From assembly GCA_021817255.1 (NCBI GenBank), contig JAKAVO010000003.1, positions 1 through 64,000 on the forward strand: a stretch of 64,000 bases of DNA. The letters run 5' to 3'. The notes beneath the pieces are model-generated. The model ran no database searches, had not been told where the DNA came from, and saw nothing but the letters and a program-made list of their open reading frames with translations. The stretch is from Thermoplasmata archaeon (GTDB lineage: Archaea; Thermoplasmatota; Thermoplasmata; Thermoplasmatales; Thermoplasmataceae). Below are positions 35,374 through 43,716 of the stretch, piece after piece; within the stretch, counting starts at the first letter, position 1, and every line of letters begins with the position of its first letter. The position numbers and the translations under genes are program-made.

Positions 35374-36426
35374 ATGGATATTTACGCTGACTTTCACAAT
35401 TTAAAAAAAATTTTTTTATCGCTTTTAATATTTTGTTCCCTTATTGAAATGTGGCATGCCGGAGTAATATCAGCAATCGATGTTCTCATTGCCTCAATAG
35501 CACTATCATCTGCAATCGCAATTTTGTACCGGTTGGTAATGGAGGATACGGCATATCACGAGGTCTCTTCTGTCTGGATATTTTCTTTTATAGCTTACAC
35601 GTTTATTAGAATGGATTTTGCAGGAAGTTATCCGAATCTGCTGAAATTATTTGGAAGTGGCCCTTTTTTGCTGGACACTCTTCTCTGGGTGCCTTCAGGC
35701 CTTTTCATAATCAATTTCCTGACACATATTAATGCTGGAAAGAACAAATATGAAACAACACCGGATTCAGACACTTCTTTTCATTACTGGCTAATTTCCG
35801 GAACTGTTGTAGGCATGGGGATAACAATAGATTTGTCCGGAATGACACACGGAAACGTATTCATCTTTCCCGATTCCGTTGCCATTCCAATCTATTACGG
35901 GCTCATCGTTTTGCTTTCACAGTTCAATTTCAAAATTACAAATGGAAGGAGCATCAATGGCATCATTATGGTTCTGTCCTTTTATTCTGGCCTTGCAATT
36001 TACAAGAATGCACTTTCAGGAATATCACCGCCAATAATTACAATAGCAATCGAACTGGTTTTGCTGCTGCTGTTCTTCTGGTCAGTGATGAAACCGGAAC
36101 AGAGGGAGGGCATTTACACAGGGTCGGTTATTGCATATCCCCACTACAGGATGAAGTTCTCCCTTGTTGTCCTCTGGTTTATAATTCTATACTTTACTAT
36201 CCCTAAACAATACCAGCTCGTGGAATCCCTATTAATTTTCCCACTGACCTTCTTTGCAGAATTTGCCGTTGATCTCCTGAAGGGAGTGATTGCATCTGCA
36301 CATTCCGGGAAGGGAGGCATTATTGGCGGTGCAGGGCCCTTCGACAGCCTCTACTCAACCTTCTCTTACACAATTTTTATTTACCTGGTTTTTGAAATAT
36401 TCGTGTTCAGCAGGTTTTTCATTTAA
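35374..36426 (+). CDS. Polytopic membrane protein of unknown function
   Basis: A 350-residue integral membrane protein with about ten hydrophobic segments. I do not recognise a family. Conserved-looking polar motifs in or near membrane segments are DFHNLKK at the start, SGMTHGNVFIFPD in the middle and GKGGIIGGAGPFDSLY before the last helix, the last one Gly-rich and possibly a functional loop. It follows the DUF929-like gene at 19 bp and is convergent with the ClC gene. Confidence 0.7.
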   Translation: MDIYADFHNLKKIFLSLLIFCSLIEMWHAGVISAIDVLIASIALSSAIAILYRLVMEDTAYHEVSSVWIFSFIAYTFIRMDFAGSYPNLLKLFGSGPFLLDTLLWVPSGLFIINFLTHINAGKNKYETTPDSDTSFHYWLISGTVVGMGITIDLSGMTHGNVFIFPDSVAIPIYYGLIVLLSQFNFKITNGRSINGIIMVLSFYSGLAIYKNALSGISPPIITIAIELVLLLLFFWSVMKPEQREGIYTGSVIAYPHYRMKFSLVVLWFIILYFTIPKQYQLVESLLIFPLTFFAEFAVDLLKGVIASAHSGKGGIIGGAGPFDSLYSTFSYTIFIYLVFEIFVFSRFFI

Positions 36427-36450
36427 TGTTTTTAAATAATCAAATGGCCC

Positions 36451-38280
36451 CTAACCACGCTCCATTCTCTGGGCATTCTTGATTTTCCTTATTTCCATAT
36501 TATAGGCATCAGCAATTTCCGATAGTGTAAGCGTCCCCAGAACTACGTCTGGCTGGCCTTCATTATACACTATGAGCTTGCCTGATGGCTCCTTTGTAAG
36601 CCTGTTGAGTGCATTATGCAAATTATCATTGCTCTCAATAAGCGGCGGGTCTTTCTGCATAACACTTTCAATTTTTGCCTCATAATCGGTGTCCACAGGT
36701 ATATCCTCTATTGACAGGTATCCTTCAAGTTTTCCATTATCTTCTACGACGATCCCTTTGGTCCTGCTCTCCCTGATCTTGTTTATTGCAGAGCGCAAAG
36801 TATCATCCCTGCTGATCTTGATATAATCCTTTTTCATGGCAGTATATACTGGAATGTCGTCCATTATGGGGTTTTTATATTCATCCTCATGGGCAGGGGA
36901 CTTGCTTCTGTCCAGGACCTGTGATTTGTAGATAGAAAGCTTCCCGCTTACAAAATAACTTATTGTTGTGGCAAGCATCAAAGGAATGAACAGTGCATAT
37001 GATCCGGTCATTTCCGTACCCATAATGATGATTGCAATTGGAGCCTTTGAAGCGCCGCCAAACATGGAAATCATTGAAACAATTATGATCTCATCAACAC
37101 TTAGGAATGGAAACAGTACCCTTAGCGGTATTGCAATTGCAGCACCTAAAAACGCACCAATTACAAGCCCCGGCGCAAAAACTCCACCTGATCCTTCAGA
37201 ACCAATGGTAAATGATGTGGCAACGGTTTTAAGGATGAAGAGCACGATAAATATGAGGAATAAATACAAATATCCGGCTCCGAAAATAGACAGATTTCCA
37301 TCGAGCATCTGTTGGACCCATCCATACCCCAGTCCAAGAACTTCGGGGAAAAAGATGGCCATAACGCCGACAATAGCTCCTCCTATTGCAGGCTTTGCAT
37401 AAGGAGAAATTCTTTTTGCCATAGAAAACAGCTTTGTTACCCCATAAAACGTCTTGATGTAAAAGATGGCTGCCAGCCCGGATAATAAGCCTATTATGAG
37501 ATATGCAAGGAGGGAGACAGGATGAAAGAAGCCAATAACTGTTGTGGTTGGAATAAGAAATATGGTTTTATATCCTGTGTAGTACCCGAATATGGAATAC
37601 CCAACAACAGATGCAATCGTGGATGGAATCAACGCTTCCGTTTCAAAGTCGCGCTTGTAGAGAATTTCGGTGCTAAGTATTGCTCCGCCAAGTGGGGCAA
37701 GAAATATGCTCCCTATGCCTGCTCCTATGCCAGATGCCTCAGCAATCCTCCTGTCGTGGTCATCAAGATGGAAGATGTCAGATAAAAAAGATCCGAAACC
37801 AGCTGCAATCTGGGCAGTAGGGCCTTCCCTTCCGGCACTGCCGCCTGAACCAATGGTGATGGCTGAAGCAACAGTTTTGATCAGTGGGATTCTCTTCCTT
37901 ATCCTTCCCCCATCGTTGTGGAATGCACTGATCGCTGCGTCAGTTCCATGGCCTTTAGCCTCAGGCGCTGTCTTGTTCAGGATGATTGCGACTACCAACC
38001 CACCGATAATAAGGGAAATGGGGAAGTACAGGTAATGGGCACTTGTGGAATAATGATATGGAGAAAGGCCGGAAACCAATCCTGATCTTGGAGGTGCAAA
38101 ACCTGAAATTCCGATCAATAAATAAGTTGTAAAAAATTCTATGGTGATATAAAGAGCAATAGCCCCCAACCCAGCAACTATGCCAATTAAGGTGCCAATT
38201 AGGGCCCACTTGCCAGTTGCGGTTGACATCATTTTCCTGTACAACCTCGATGCCACGGGAAAACGATCAGAAAACGGCAT
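36451..38280 (-). CDS. ClC chloride channel/antiporter with CBS pair
   Basis: A 609-residue ClC-family anion transporter. The selectivity motifs GSGGSAGREGP (144-154, with the gating Glu at 152) and GSEGSGGVFAPG are intact, so the gate glutamate of Cl-/H+ antiporters is present. About ten to twelve helices span residues 25-450. Two CBS domains occupy the C-terminus (from about 485), suggesting control by adenine nucleotides. In an acidophile such a protein could take part in proton or charge balance (inference). It starts 53 bp after the PRC-barrel gene on the same strand. Confidence 0.93.
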   Translation of the reverse strand: MPFSDRFPVASRLYRKMMSTATGKWALIGTLIGIVAGLGAIALYITIEFFTTYLLIGISGFAPPRSGLVSGLSPYHYSTSAHYLYFPISLIIGGLVVAIILNKTAPEAKGHGTDAAISAFHNDGGRIRKRIPLIKTVASAITIGSGGSAGREGPTAQIAAGFGSFLSDIFHLDDHDRRIAEASGIGAGIGSIFLAPLGGAILSTEILYKRDFETEALIPSTIASVVGYSIFGYYTGYKTIFLIPTTTVIGFFHPVSLLAYLIIGLLSGLAAIFYIKTFYGVTKLFSMAKRISPYAKPAIGGAIVGVMAIFFPEVLGLGYGWVQQMLDGNLSIFGAGYLYLFLIFIVLFILKTVATSFTIGSEGSGGVFAPGLVIGAFLGAAIAIPLRVLFPFLSVDEIIIVSMISMFGGASKAPIAIIIMGTEMTGSYALFIPLMLATTISYFVSGKLSIYKSQVLDRSKSPAHEDEYKNPIMDDIPVYTAMKKDYIKISRDDTLRSAINKIRESRTKGIVVEDNGKLEGYLSIEDIPVDTDYEAKIESVMQKDPPLIESNDNLHNALNRLTKEPSGKLIVYNEGQPDVVLGTLTLSEIADAYNMEIRKIKNAQRMERG

Positions 38281-38333
38281 TACTCCAGCTCACACTCGCA
38301 ACTTAGCCAAGGCAATTGAAATCCCGGCCCAAA

Positions 38334-38591
38334 TTAATTTTGCTCTCTTCTGTTAAGATTTACCTTTTCCGGGAAGGTGAGCAGCAGAATGGCATCTCCA
38401 ATAGATTTTATCCACCTGAATGGAATAGATATCGGGATGCCTTCGCCTACAACTTTCATGTTTGTATCTTTTATCAAAAGGCCGTAAACATTTCCCGTTT
38501 CGAAATCCAATATTACATCGTAAACATTGCCTACTAAAATCCCCTTTTCTGTATAAACTGGTTTTTCAAGCAATCCATCAGTTGAAATCAT
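38334..38591 (-). CDS. PRC-barrel domain protein
   Basis: An 85-residue single PRC-barrel: VYTEKGILVGNVYDVILDFETGNV shows the characteristic G..VG.V.D...D..TG pattern (read from residue 12). Such small barrels in archaea are linked to RNA processing or cell division, but none of this is shown here. A GGTG ribosome site precedes the ATG, 5 bp after the GMP synthase glutaminase stop, so it is the second gene of that operon. Confidence 0.85.
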   Translation of the reverse strand: MISTDGLLEKPVYTEKGILVGNVYDVILDFETGNVYGLLIKDTNMKVVGEGIPISIPFRWIKSIGDAILLLTFPEKVNLNRREQN

Positions 38592-38595
38592 CTAT

Positions 38596-39162
38596 TCACC
38601 GCTTACAATATTCTATAAAGGATTTGAACATTTCTATACCATATTGAGTGTTTTCAACCTCGGGATGGAACTGTACCCCAAACATGGCCTTTTTATCTGA
38701 ATAAAAAGCTTGGACTTTGCAATTCCTGGAATTCGCGCAGATCTGGAAGTCTGAAGAAATTGAAAGCATCTCATCATTATGGTTTTCCCAGGCTATGATC
38801 TCGGATGGAACATTCTTGAATATGCCCCCCTGGTTGAAGAAAGTTACCTTTGTCTTTCCAAACTCAGGAACAGGTGAGGCCCTTACTTCACCTTTAAAAT
38901 GCAGGGCCATGAACTGGGCACCTATGCAGATTCCAAACACAGGCACTGTTGTTCCATCCAGAATCTGTGAGATTTTCCCAAGTTTTGGTATTTCATTTGT
39001 TATGCTCGGAGCGCCGCCTGAGAGTACCCAGCCGTCTGCATCAACAACCTGGCTAAAATCTGCGTCATTATCGATAATTTCTGACTCAACTCCAAGGGAC
39101 CTAAGCGCTTTCCACTCTTTATGGGTCCACTGCCCCCCATTGTCAACTACATAAATTTTCAT
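38596..39162 (-). CDS. guaAA: GMP synthase, glutamine amidotransferase subunit
   Basis: Class I glutaminase subunit (188 residues) that releases ammonia for XMP amination by the separate GuaA-B subunit, the usual archaeal two-protein form. The nucleophile is Cys79 in FGICIGAQ (GICLGHQ in most homologues) and the His/Glu of the triad are in VQFHPEV. I choose ATG 39162 (MKIYVVDNGGQW) since the extra 16 residues of the longest frame precede the first beta strand and overlap the TATA box (GATATATAG) at about 39195-39203. The ATPase subunit is not in this window. Confidence 0.9.
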   Translation of the reverse strand: MKIYVVDNGGQWTHKEWKALRSLGVESEIIDNDADFSQVVDADGWVLSGGAPSITNEIPKLGKISQILDGTTVPVFGICIGAQFMALHFKGEVRASPVPEFGKTKVTFFNQGGIFKNVPSEIIAWENHNDEMLSISSDFQICANSRNCKVQAFYSDKKAMFGVQFHPEVENTQYGIEMFKSFIEYCKR

Positions 39163-39328
39163 AGCCTTAATTTCCGTATTCTGTTTTGCAATTTCTATAT
39201 ATCGGATCAACTACCCTTATATGTTAAGGATGCCTTAGGTTAAAATAGGGTTAAATTCCCAGAAATTGTCACAGAAATTAATGATATATTGAAATAGGTT
39301 GAAAAAATACTATTAAAAGTCTTACTAA

Positions 39329-39339
39329 AGGTTTATAAA
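39329..39339 (+). promoter_or_regulatory. TATA box of the Gar1-TFB operon
   Basis: GTTTATAAACT-type box about 28 bp before the ATG at 39363; just after it lie overlapping short palindromes (GTTAAC, AACGTT). Confidence 0.55.
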
Positions 39340-39362
39340 CTTGTTAACTATAACGTTAATAT

Positions 39363-39578
39363 ATGCAAATTTCTCTCCCTATCATTCATGACCTAGGAAA
39401 TGAGTTTGTCGTGCGAGACGTTTCCCCGGAGTTGATCAATAGAGCTGTTTTTGACAATAAAGGCAACAAAGTAGGCAGGATTGTCAGAATTATTGGCCCT
39501 ATTTCCGATCCGATGGGAGTAGTTGTCATTTCCAAGAAATTTGAATCTGAAGATAAGAGAGTGTTTGTCAGAAATTAG
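39363..39578 (+). CDS. gar1: H/ACA RNP protein Gar1
   Basis: A 71-residue small beta-barrel protein of the H/ACA pseudouridylation complex, binding the Cbf5 catalytic subunit. FDNKGNKVGRIVRIIGPISDPMGVV carries the core pattern (N/D-G-x-V-G.V..I.GP...P) of archaeal Gar1. Its gene directly precedes TFB, an arrangement conserved in many archaea, which supports the call despite the small size. Confidence 0.85.
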   Translation: MQISLPIIHDLGNEFVVRDVSPELINRAVFDNKGNKVGRIVRIIGPISDPMGVVVISKKFESEDKRVFVRN

Positions 39579-39587
39579 GTGATTAAA

Positions 39588-40520
39588 ATGGAAAAAGAAA
39601 GAAAGAAAATAGAACAGATTGAAAAATGCCCAGAATGTGGCTCCACAGATTTATCCAGGGATTATGAAAGAGGTGAACTGGTATGCAATAAGTGTGGCAT
39701 TGTTATTGATGAAAGCTATATTGATCAGGGACCTGAATGGCGGGCCTTTGACACTGAACAAAATGAATCCAGGGCCAGAGCCGGATCACCAATGACTTTT
39801 ACACTTCATGATAAGGGTCTTTCAACAGATATCTCATGGAAAAATAAGGATTCATATGGCAAATCCATTCCTACAAGAAACAGGGCACAGTTGTACAGGT
39901 TGAGAAAGTGGCAGAAGAGGATAAAGGTTTCAAATGCTGCTGAAAGGAATTTGTCACAGGCTCTTCAGGAAATGGAGAGGATGGCATCAAACCTGAGCAT
40001 TCCAAATGATGTCAGGGAGACTGCAGCAGTAATATACAGAAAGGCAGTCAAACAGAACATGATCAGGGGAAGGAGCATAGAAGGAGTTGTAGCCGGCTCA
40101 CTATATGCAGCTTGCAGAATAACAAATGTTCCGAGAACACTTGATGAAATTGCATCCATAACAAGAGTAAAGAAAAAGGAAATTGGGCGTACTTATCGTA
40201 TCATGAGCAGGTACCTTCAGTTAAACATTATGCCTTCAAAACCGGAAGACTATCTTAACAGGTTTTGCAGCAAGCTCAAATTATCGCTGGACACAAGAAA
40301 ACAGGCTGCAGAAATTATAAAACTTGCACAGGACAATGACCTGACTTCAGGAAAGGGGCCAACAGGAGTAGCCGCAGCAGCAATCTACATTGCGTCAATT
40401 TTGATGAATGAGAGAAGAACCCAGAGATCAGTTGCTGAAGTTGCAGGTGTTACTGAGGTAACAATAAGGAACAGGTACAAGGAACTGACTGAAAAACTGA
40501 ACCTTGAAGTTCAGGAGTAA
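39588..40520 (+). CDS. tfb: Transcription initiation factor B
   Basis: Archaeal TFIIB homologue (310 residues) that joins TBP-bound promoters to RNA polymerase. The N-terminal zinc ribbon has Cys14/Cys17 (CPEC) and Cys33/Cys36 (CNKC), followed by the B-reader region (GPEWRAFD) and two cyclin repeats ([20 protein letters not shown] and [14 protein letters not shown]). ATG 39588 is chosen because AGGTGAT lies just before it; GTG 39579 would start within that site. It is co-transcribed with Gar1. One copy is seen in this window. Confidence 0.96.
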   Translation: MEKERKKIEQIEKCPECGSTDLSRDYERGELVCNKCGIVIDESYIDQGPEWRAFDTEQNESRARAGSPMTFTLHDKGLSTDISWKNKDSYGKSIPTRNRAQLYRLRKWQKRIKVSNAAERNLSQALQEMERMASNLSIPNDVRETAAVIYRKAVKQNMIRGRSIEGVVAGSLYAACRITNVPRTLDEIASITRVKKKEIGRTYRIMSRYLQLNIMPSKPEDYLNRFCSKLKLSLDTRKQAAEIIKLAQDNDLTSGKGPTGVAAAAIYIASILMNERRTQRSVAEVAGVTEVTIRNRYKELTEKLNLEVQE

Positions 40521-40735
40521 TCAGTTCCATATATTTTTTTTACAATTTCCACTATCTTCAGGAATTCATCTGTAATGCTGTAGATGGAAGAAAGTTTTAC
40601 ATTTCTGATTTCAATTGCCAGTTCGCCTGGCGATCTTCTTTCCAATAGTATATCTTTATTGTTCTCCGGAAGGGCAGATTTGGCGATCGCATCAAGAAGA
40701 GTTGATTCTTCAGTTAAAAGTATTTTTATATCCAA
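40511..40735 (-). CDS. Pcc1-like KEOPS subunit
   Basis: A 74-residue protein whose pattern ([10 protein letters not shown], then [33 protein letters not shown]) matches the dimerising Pcc1 subunit of the KEOPS complex, which makes t6A on tRNAs reading ANN codons. Size fits. It starts with TTG at 40735; the 3' end overlaps the TFB stop by 10 bp on the opposite strand. The protein is short and the similarity is by pattern only. Confidence 0.6.
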   Translation of the reverse strand: MDIKILLTEESTLLDAIAKSALPENNKDILLERRSPGELAIEIRNVKLSSIYSITDEFLKIVEIVKKIYGTDYS

Positions 40736-40837
40736 TATGGCAGTATGCCTATTTCCTTAATTACCTTTCAAAGAACAGGCAATCCAATCTTTTTGGAAAA
40801 GGTAGAGCTATTAAAACGCATGCCAAAGTGTAGTGCG

Positions 40838-41194
40838 ATGAACAGAATCATAAAAATTGATGATCAGTCACTATTAAAGAATTCAACTTTTGCTGGGACG
40901 CTCAGAATGACAGCATTCGATCATTTTTTGCCTCTGTTTCTTAAGGAGGCATTTGCATGTTCCGGAGAAGTGTATATTTCGGCGGCAGAGGCAGGTGGTA
41001 TTGATGGAATATATATTTATGACCCGGTGGAACAGACTGGAACTTGTTTCACAGGCAGCAATGAGATTGCCAGGGATTTCTATTCAATGAACCTTGGCCT
41101 GGAATTCTTTTCCAAACAGAATTTTGGTAAGTATTTCGGCTATCAGGAAGATAAATTGAGAGTTCTGGCAAATGGAATTATTCCATGTGGTTGA
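40838..41194 (+). CDS. Hypothetical protein
   Basis: A 118-residue frame (MNRIIKIDDQS to LANGIIPCG) of unknown family. I start at ATG 40838 because a TATA-like CTATTAAAA lies about 25 bp upstream; the frame is open back to ATG 40745, which would add 31 residues. The mixed alpha/beta sequence (GEVYISAAEAGGIDGIYIYD) and its ending suggest a small cytoplasmic domain, perhaps a shortened acetyltransferase-like fold, but I cannot support a function. Confidence 0.5.
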   Translation: MNRIIKIDDQSLLKNSTFAGTLRMTAFDHFLPLFLKEAFACSGEVYISAAEAGGIDGIYIYDPVEQTGTCFTGSNEIARDFYSMNLGLEFFSKQNFGKYFGYQEDKLRVLANGIIPCG

Positions 41195-41410
41195 AATTAG
41201 GATTGCTGAAATTTCGATTTTTTATCACATAAGACGGTATATGTGGACATAAATTCAACTCCTTTCCCAAGACTTTCATAGATGGCAAGTCACATAATTA
41301 GTTTAAATCTATCTCAATCCAGTAGATTTATGAAATATTGTAAACACCACGTTTAACAATTTATGGGATAATGTCGAGGGAAAGCTTATCGGGAAAAATA
41401 TTTCAAAAAG

Positions 41411-41419
41411 CCTTAAATT
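41411..41419 (+). promoter_or_regulatory. Box A of tRNA-Leu(CAA)
   Basis: CCTTAAATT ends about 32 bp before the mature tRNA 5' end, fitting transcription start some 10 nt upstream of the tRNA. Confidence 0.4.
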
Positions 41420-41450
41420 GAGAAAAGACATAACTGCCGAAGAAACCAGG

Positions 41451-41535
41451 GCGGAGGTTGCCGAGCTAGGTCAAAGGCGGCAGACTCAAGATCTGCTTCC
41501 GTAGGGGTTCGCCGGTTCGAATCCGGCCCTCCGCA
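41451..41535 (+). tRNA. tRNA-Leu (anticodon CAA)
   Basis: An 85-nt class II tRNA. The acceptor stem GCGGAGG pairs with CCTCCGC, the anticodon stem GCAGA (41480-41484) with TCTGC (41492-41496), the loop CTCAAGA gives anticodon CAA at 41487-41489, a long variable arm follows, and the T-arm GCCGG-TTCGAAT-CCGGC is perfect. Discriminator A at 41535 fits leucine. CCA is not encoded. It shares most of its body and its 3' flank with the tRNA-Leu at 54.3 kb. Confidence 0.95.
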
Positions 41536-41580
41536 TCTCAATTACGAAAGAGTGGTTGCTGTGTGCAGGTTATAAAGAAG
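41499..41580 (+). repeat. 82-bp direct repeat, tRNA-Leu 3' half and flank (copy 1)
   Basis: From the variable arm of tRNA-Leu(CAA) to 45 bp beyond its end, this sequence equals 54356-54437 with one mismatch. Similarity then continues, less strictly, through the truncated reverse-strand gene up to about 41736. Confidence 0.9.
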
Positions 41581-41586
41581 TACTTA

Positions 41587-41736
41587 CTATAGATTTTTGT
41601 TCTCCATATCTGGATCGTTTACAGGGAAAAAACTTATTGGCAGAAATTTGTTATGCATTTTGTCCAGAAAGTCCGCCAGTTGATAAATTGTCTTGTCCTT
41701 GAATTTCATCACTTCGATGAAAGAGACTGTCGAATA
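41587..41736 (-). pseudogene. Truncated C-terminal remnant of tRNA-linked HTH protein
   Basis: Reverse-strand reading from 41736 gives about 48 codons ending in TAG at 41587: SFIEVMKFKDKTIYQLADFL continues with DKMHNKF and ends NDPDMENKNL. This is clearly homologous to the last part of the intact protein encoded at 54444-54875. The rest of the gene is gone; a transposase fragment starts directly at the break. Confidence 0.88.
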
Positions 41737-41937
41737 TTAATCGAACTCATAGGCAATACTGGAATAAAGAATGGCCTAAAGATATCTGCTGATATTGACA
41801 TGGGATTACATGAAACGGGTAAGGTTGTGGCCGATGAAGACCTGAAAAATGCAAACCTGATCATGGATGATTTCCACGGTAACTGGAATTATACAATTGG
41901 ATCCAGAGATAATACAAATAGGGATATTATTAGTTAA
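41737..41937 (+). pseudogene. ISAzo13-family transposase, C-terminal remnant
   Basis: About 66 codons: ELIGNTGIKNGLKISADIDM, then TGKVVADEDLKNANL and DDFHGNWNYTI. This is the typical end of ISAzo13-type transposases (VNLI..T.T..GL.V.A.LD....TG.KVSD.E....NL..H.FHGEWNYTI). The catalytic DDE part is missing and I see no intact terminal repeats. It is in frame with antisense codons of the truncated gene, which makes the open frame from 41653 look longer than it is. Confidence 0.85.
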
Positions 41938-42016
41938 CACCTGCTTAGCATACAATTTTGATTTGGAAAAGATAAAATAAGACACTCACATAATTACATG
42001 TGAAGATACGAAGAAT

Positions 42017-42220
42017 GTGACTGTTTCAGATGAACTCTATGAGAATCTGGCTTTAATGAAGCAGCTTGGGGAGAGCTTCTCAGATGTAATAGACAGATTA
42101 GTGCATAGAAGGAAAGTGAAGACATTTTACGGCAGCCTGAGAGGAAGCAAATTCCTTGATGAATTGGAAAGTGAAGTTAAGAGGGGCAGGAAAGAGTCAA
42201 AACAGAGAGAATTCAAATGA
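42017..42220 (+). CDS. vapB: Antitoxin, VapB type
   Basis: A 67-residue antitoxin: an N-terminal DNA-binding segment (VTVSDELYENLALMKQ, GESFSDVIDRLV) of the COG1753 type common in archaea, and a charged C-terminal tail (RGRKESKQREFK) that would bind the toxin. The start is GTG 42017, about 35 bp after a TATA-like GATAAAATAAG at 41971-41981. The stop overlaps the toxin start as ATGA. Confidence 0.85.
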   Translation: MTVSDELYENLALMKQLGESFSDVIDRLVHRRKVKTFYGSLRGSKFLDELESEVKRGRKESKQREFK

Positions 42221-42610
42221 TTGTTCTGGACACATCGTATTTAATTTCAATAGATAGAGGAGATCCTGGCTTAGGAAGCAAAATAAGGCTGCTGGATGAG
42301 GGGGGTCTTCCTCACCGATATCGCACACTTCGAAATTTTCAGATCAGGGGCGAAAATGGGTCAGAAAGAGCATTCATTCTTTTCTAACTTGTTCAGTGCC
42401 TACGAAATACTGCCGTTTAACACTGAATCCTCAAGGAGAGCGTCAATCATTCAAGAGAAACTGGACAAGGTGGGGTTGGAAGTAAACATTATGGATGTGT
42501 TGATCGCGGGGACACGCCTGGGTCATGGTATATCAAGAATTGCCACAAGAGACAAAGATTTCAAAGCAATTGCCAAAGTGGAACAATTGCTTGCAATGAA
42601 CGGACTCTGA
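42217..42610 (+). pseudogene. vapC: VapC PIN-domain toxin, frameshifted
   Basis: Ribonuclease toxin split into two frames. From ATG 42217 the protein begins MIVLDTSYLISIDRGDPG and runs to LLDEGG; the rest (VFLTDIAHFEIFRSG to RIATRDKDFKAIAKVEQLL) is in the next frame. The switch falls in a run of six G at 42300-42305; removal of one G restores a single PIN domain of about 130 residues with all four acidic residues (LDTS, FEI, IMDVLIAG, TRDKDF). It could be an inactivating mutation, a sequencing or assembly error, or a slippery site. Confidence 0.85.
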
Positions 42611-42780
42611 GCCTGAAGCCTATTCTCCGGCTGGCAGCCATAAAAAAAAACAGTTCCGTTCTTGGAATTCACTTTTCCTGCGGCAAATTGAAAAATGATA
42701 ACAAAAAAATGGCCTCTGCATCCCATGCAATGGTACGAATCCTAATTTTTTCACATCTTTTGGGACCTATAATTGTACTG

Positions 42781-43323
42781 TCATCCTTCAAAGCAGATAT
42801 CTTCTATTTTGCTGTAACTTCCCATTTCATCTATTTGTGAGATTCTAGCGAAAACTGTTTTGCAGATTCTTTTCTCCCCAAACTGTTTTCGAGCTTCGTC
42901 TTTTATCTTCATAAGCAATTCTTCAGATAGGTCGTGCTCGACAATTGCAAGAGAAATATGCGGGATATAATACTCAAGTCCGAAGTTTTCCCGGGCATCT
43001 TCTTCGGATATGCCAGTTATGTTTACAAGGCTTTGATGAAACTCAATTGTTTGTTGTTATTCTGCAGTGAGGAACAGCACTGAGTTCCCGAAACTGTCAG
43101 GTGTTCCAATTGTCATGTCGAAAGCACGCCACGATTTGCACTCGTTTCTTACTGCATTAAGCCATTTGAGATTACCGTCAAGACCATTGGGCGCCTTGAC
43201 AGTCACATGTAATTCTACGGCTCTTGGGAGCCAGTTTTCCGGATGTTTGCATAGAAAAGAGACTGTTTCAGAAAAAATTGGATTATAGTATCCCACACCC
43301 GACCAGGCTTTTGGAAATTTCAT
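42781..43323 (-). pseudogene. 2H phosphoesterase (2'-5' RNA ligase-like), in-frame stop
   Basis: A gene of about 180 codons whose two halves are in the same frame but parted by TAA at 43057-43059. The first half (MKFPKAWSGVGYYNP) carries the first catalytic motif HVTVKAP; the second half after the stop (IEFHQSLVNITGISEEDA) carries the second motif PHISLAI. Together they give the two-histidine fold in the right order and length. Starts at ATG 43323, about 28 bp after a CCTTTTATTC box; ends at TGA 42781. With the stop the product would lack half of its active site. Confidence 0.8.
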
Positions 43324-43362
43324 AAGACAAAATTCACCACGCACCGAATAAAAGGATGAAAA

Positions 43363-43611
43363 TCAGCCTGTAGAAACTGCTCCTTTCTTGTTTCCCAGCG
43401 CTATATATTTCCTTAGTGCCAGAATAGTCCATACAGCTTCTATAACGCCAAATGGCCATGTTCCAGAAAGAAATCCGTATGCCGAAGAGCCTATACAGGT
43501 CAGTCCAAACAGAAGGGTATAATTTCTGGATTTCGGTTCCATCGCATAGAAGATAAGCATTATAGCCAGATCGATTGCACCAAGAATATTGAGCACTGAA
43601 AGCGGCTCCAT
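43363..43611 (-). CDS. Small three-helix membrane protein
   Basis: An 82-residue protein with three hydrophobic segments (LSVLNILGAIDLAIMLIFYA, TLLFGLTCIGSSAYGFLSG, WPFGVIEAVWTILALRKYIA). The composition and layout resemble widespread small membrane proteins of unknown function that end with a W..F...E..W....L..Y pattern. No partner is evident; it lies between the broken 2H gene and the methyltransferase. Confidence 0.65.
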   Translation of the reverse strand: MEPLSVLNILGAIDLAIMLIFYAMEPKSRNYTLLFGLTCIGSSAYGFLSGTWPFGVIEAVWTILALRKYIALGNKKGAVSTG

Positions 43612-43716
43612 GGCTGAGAAGTCAAAACTAATATAAGAATACAGGCATTTATTAATGTTTTAAATTAATTCCAGCAGGATGGAAGGCAAAACTGGCAGGA
43701 CAGCCATGTGGCAAAT

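Noticed and set aside
41653-41937. 94-codon open frame as one gene
   Set aside because: Its first 28 codons are antisense to the truncated tRNA-linked gene; only the remainder is coding-derived, from a transposase.
43057-43059. In-frame stop of the 2H gene as a recoded amino acid
   Set aside because: The codon is TAA. Pyrrolysine uses TAG and selenocysteine TGA, and no recoding structure is visible.
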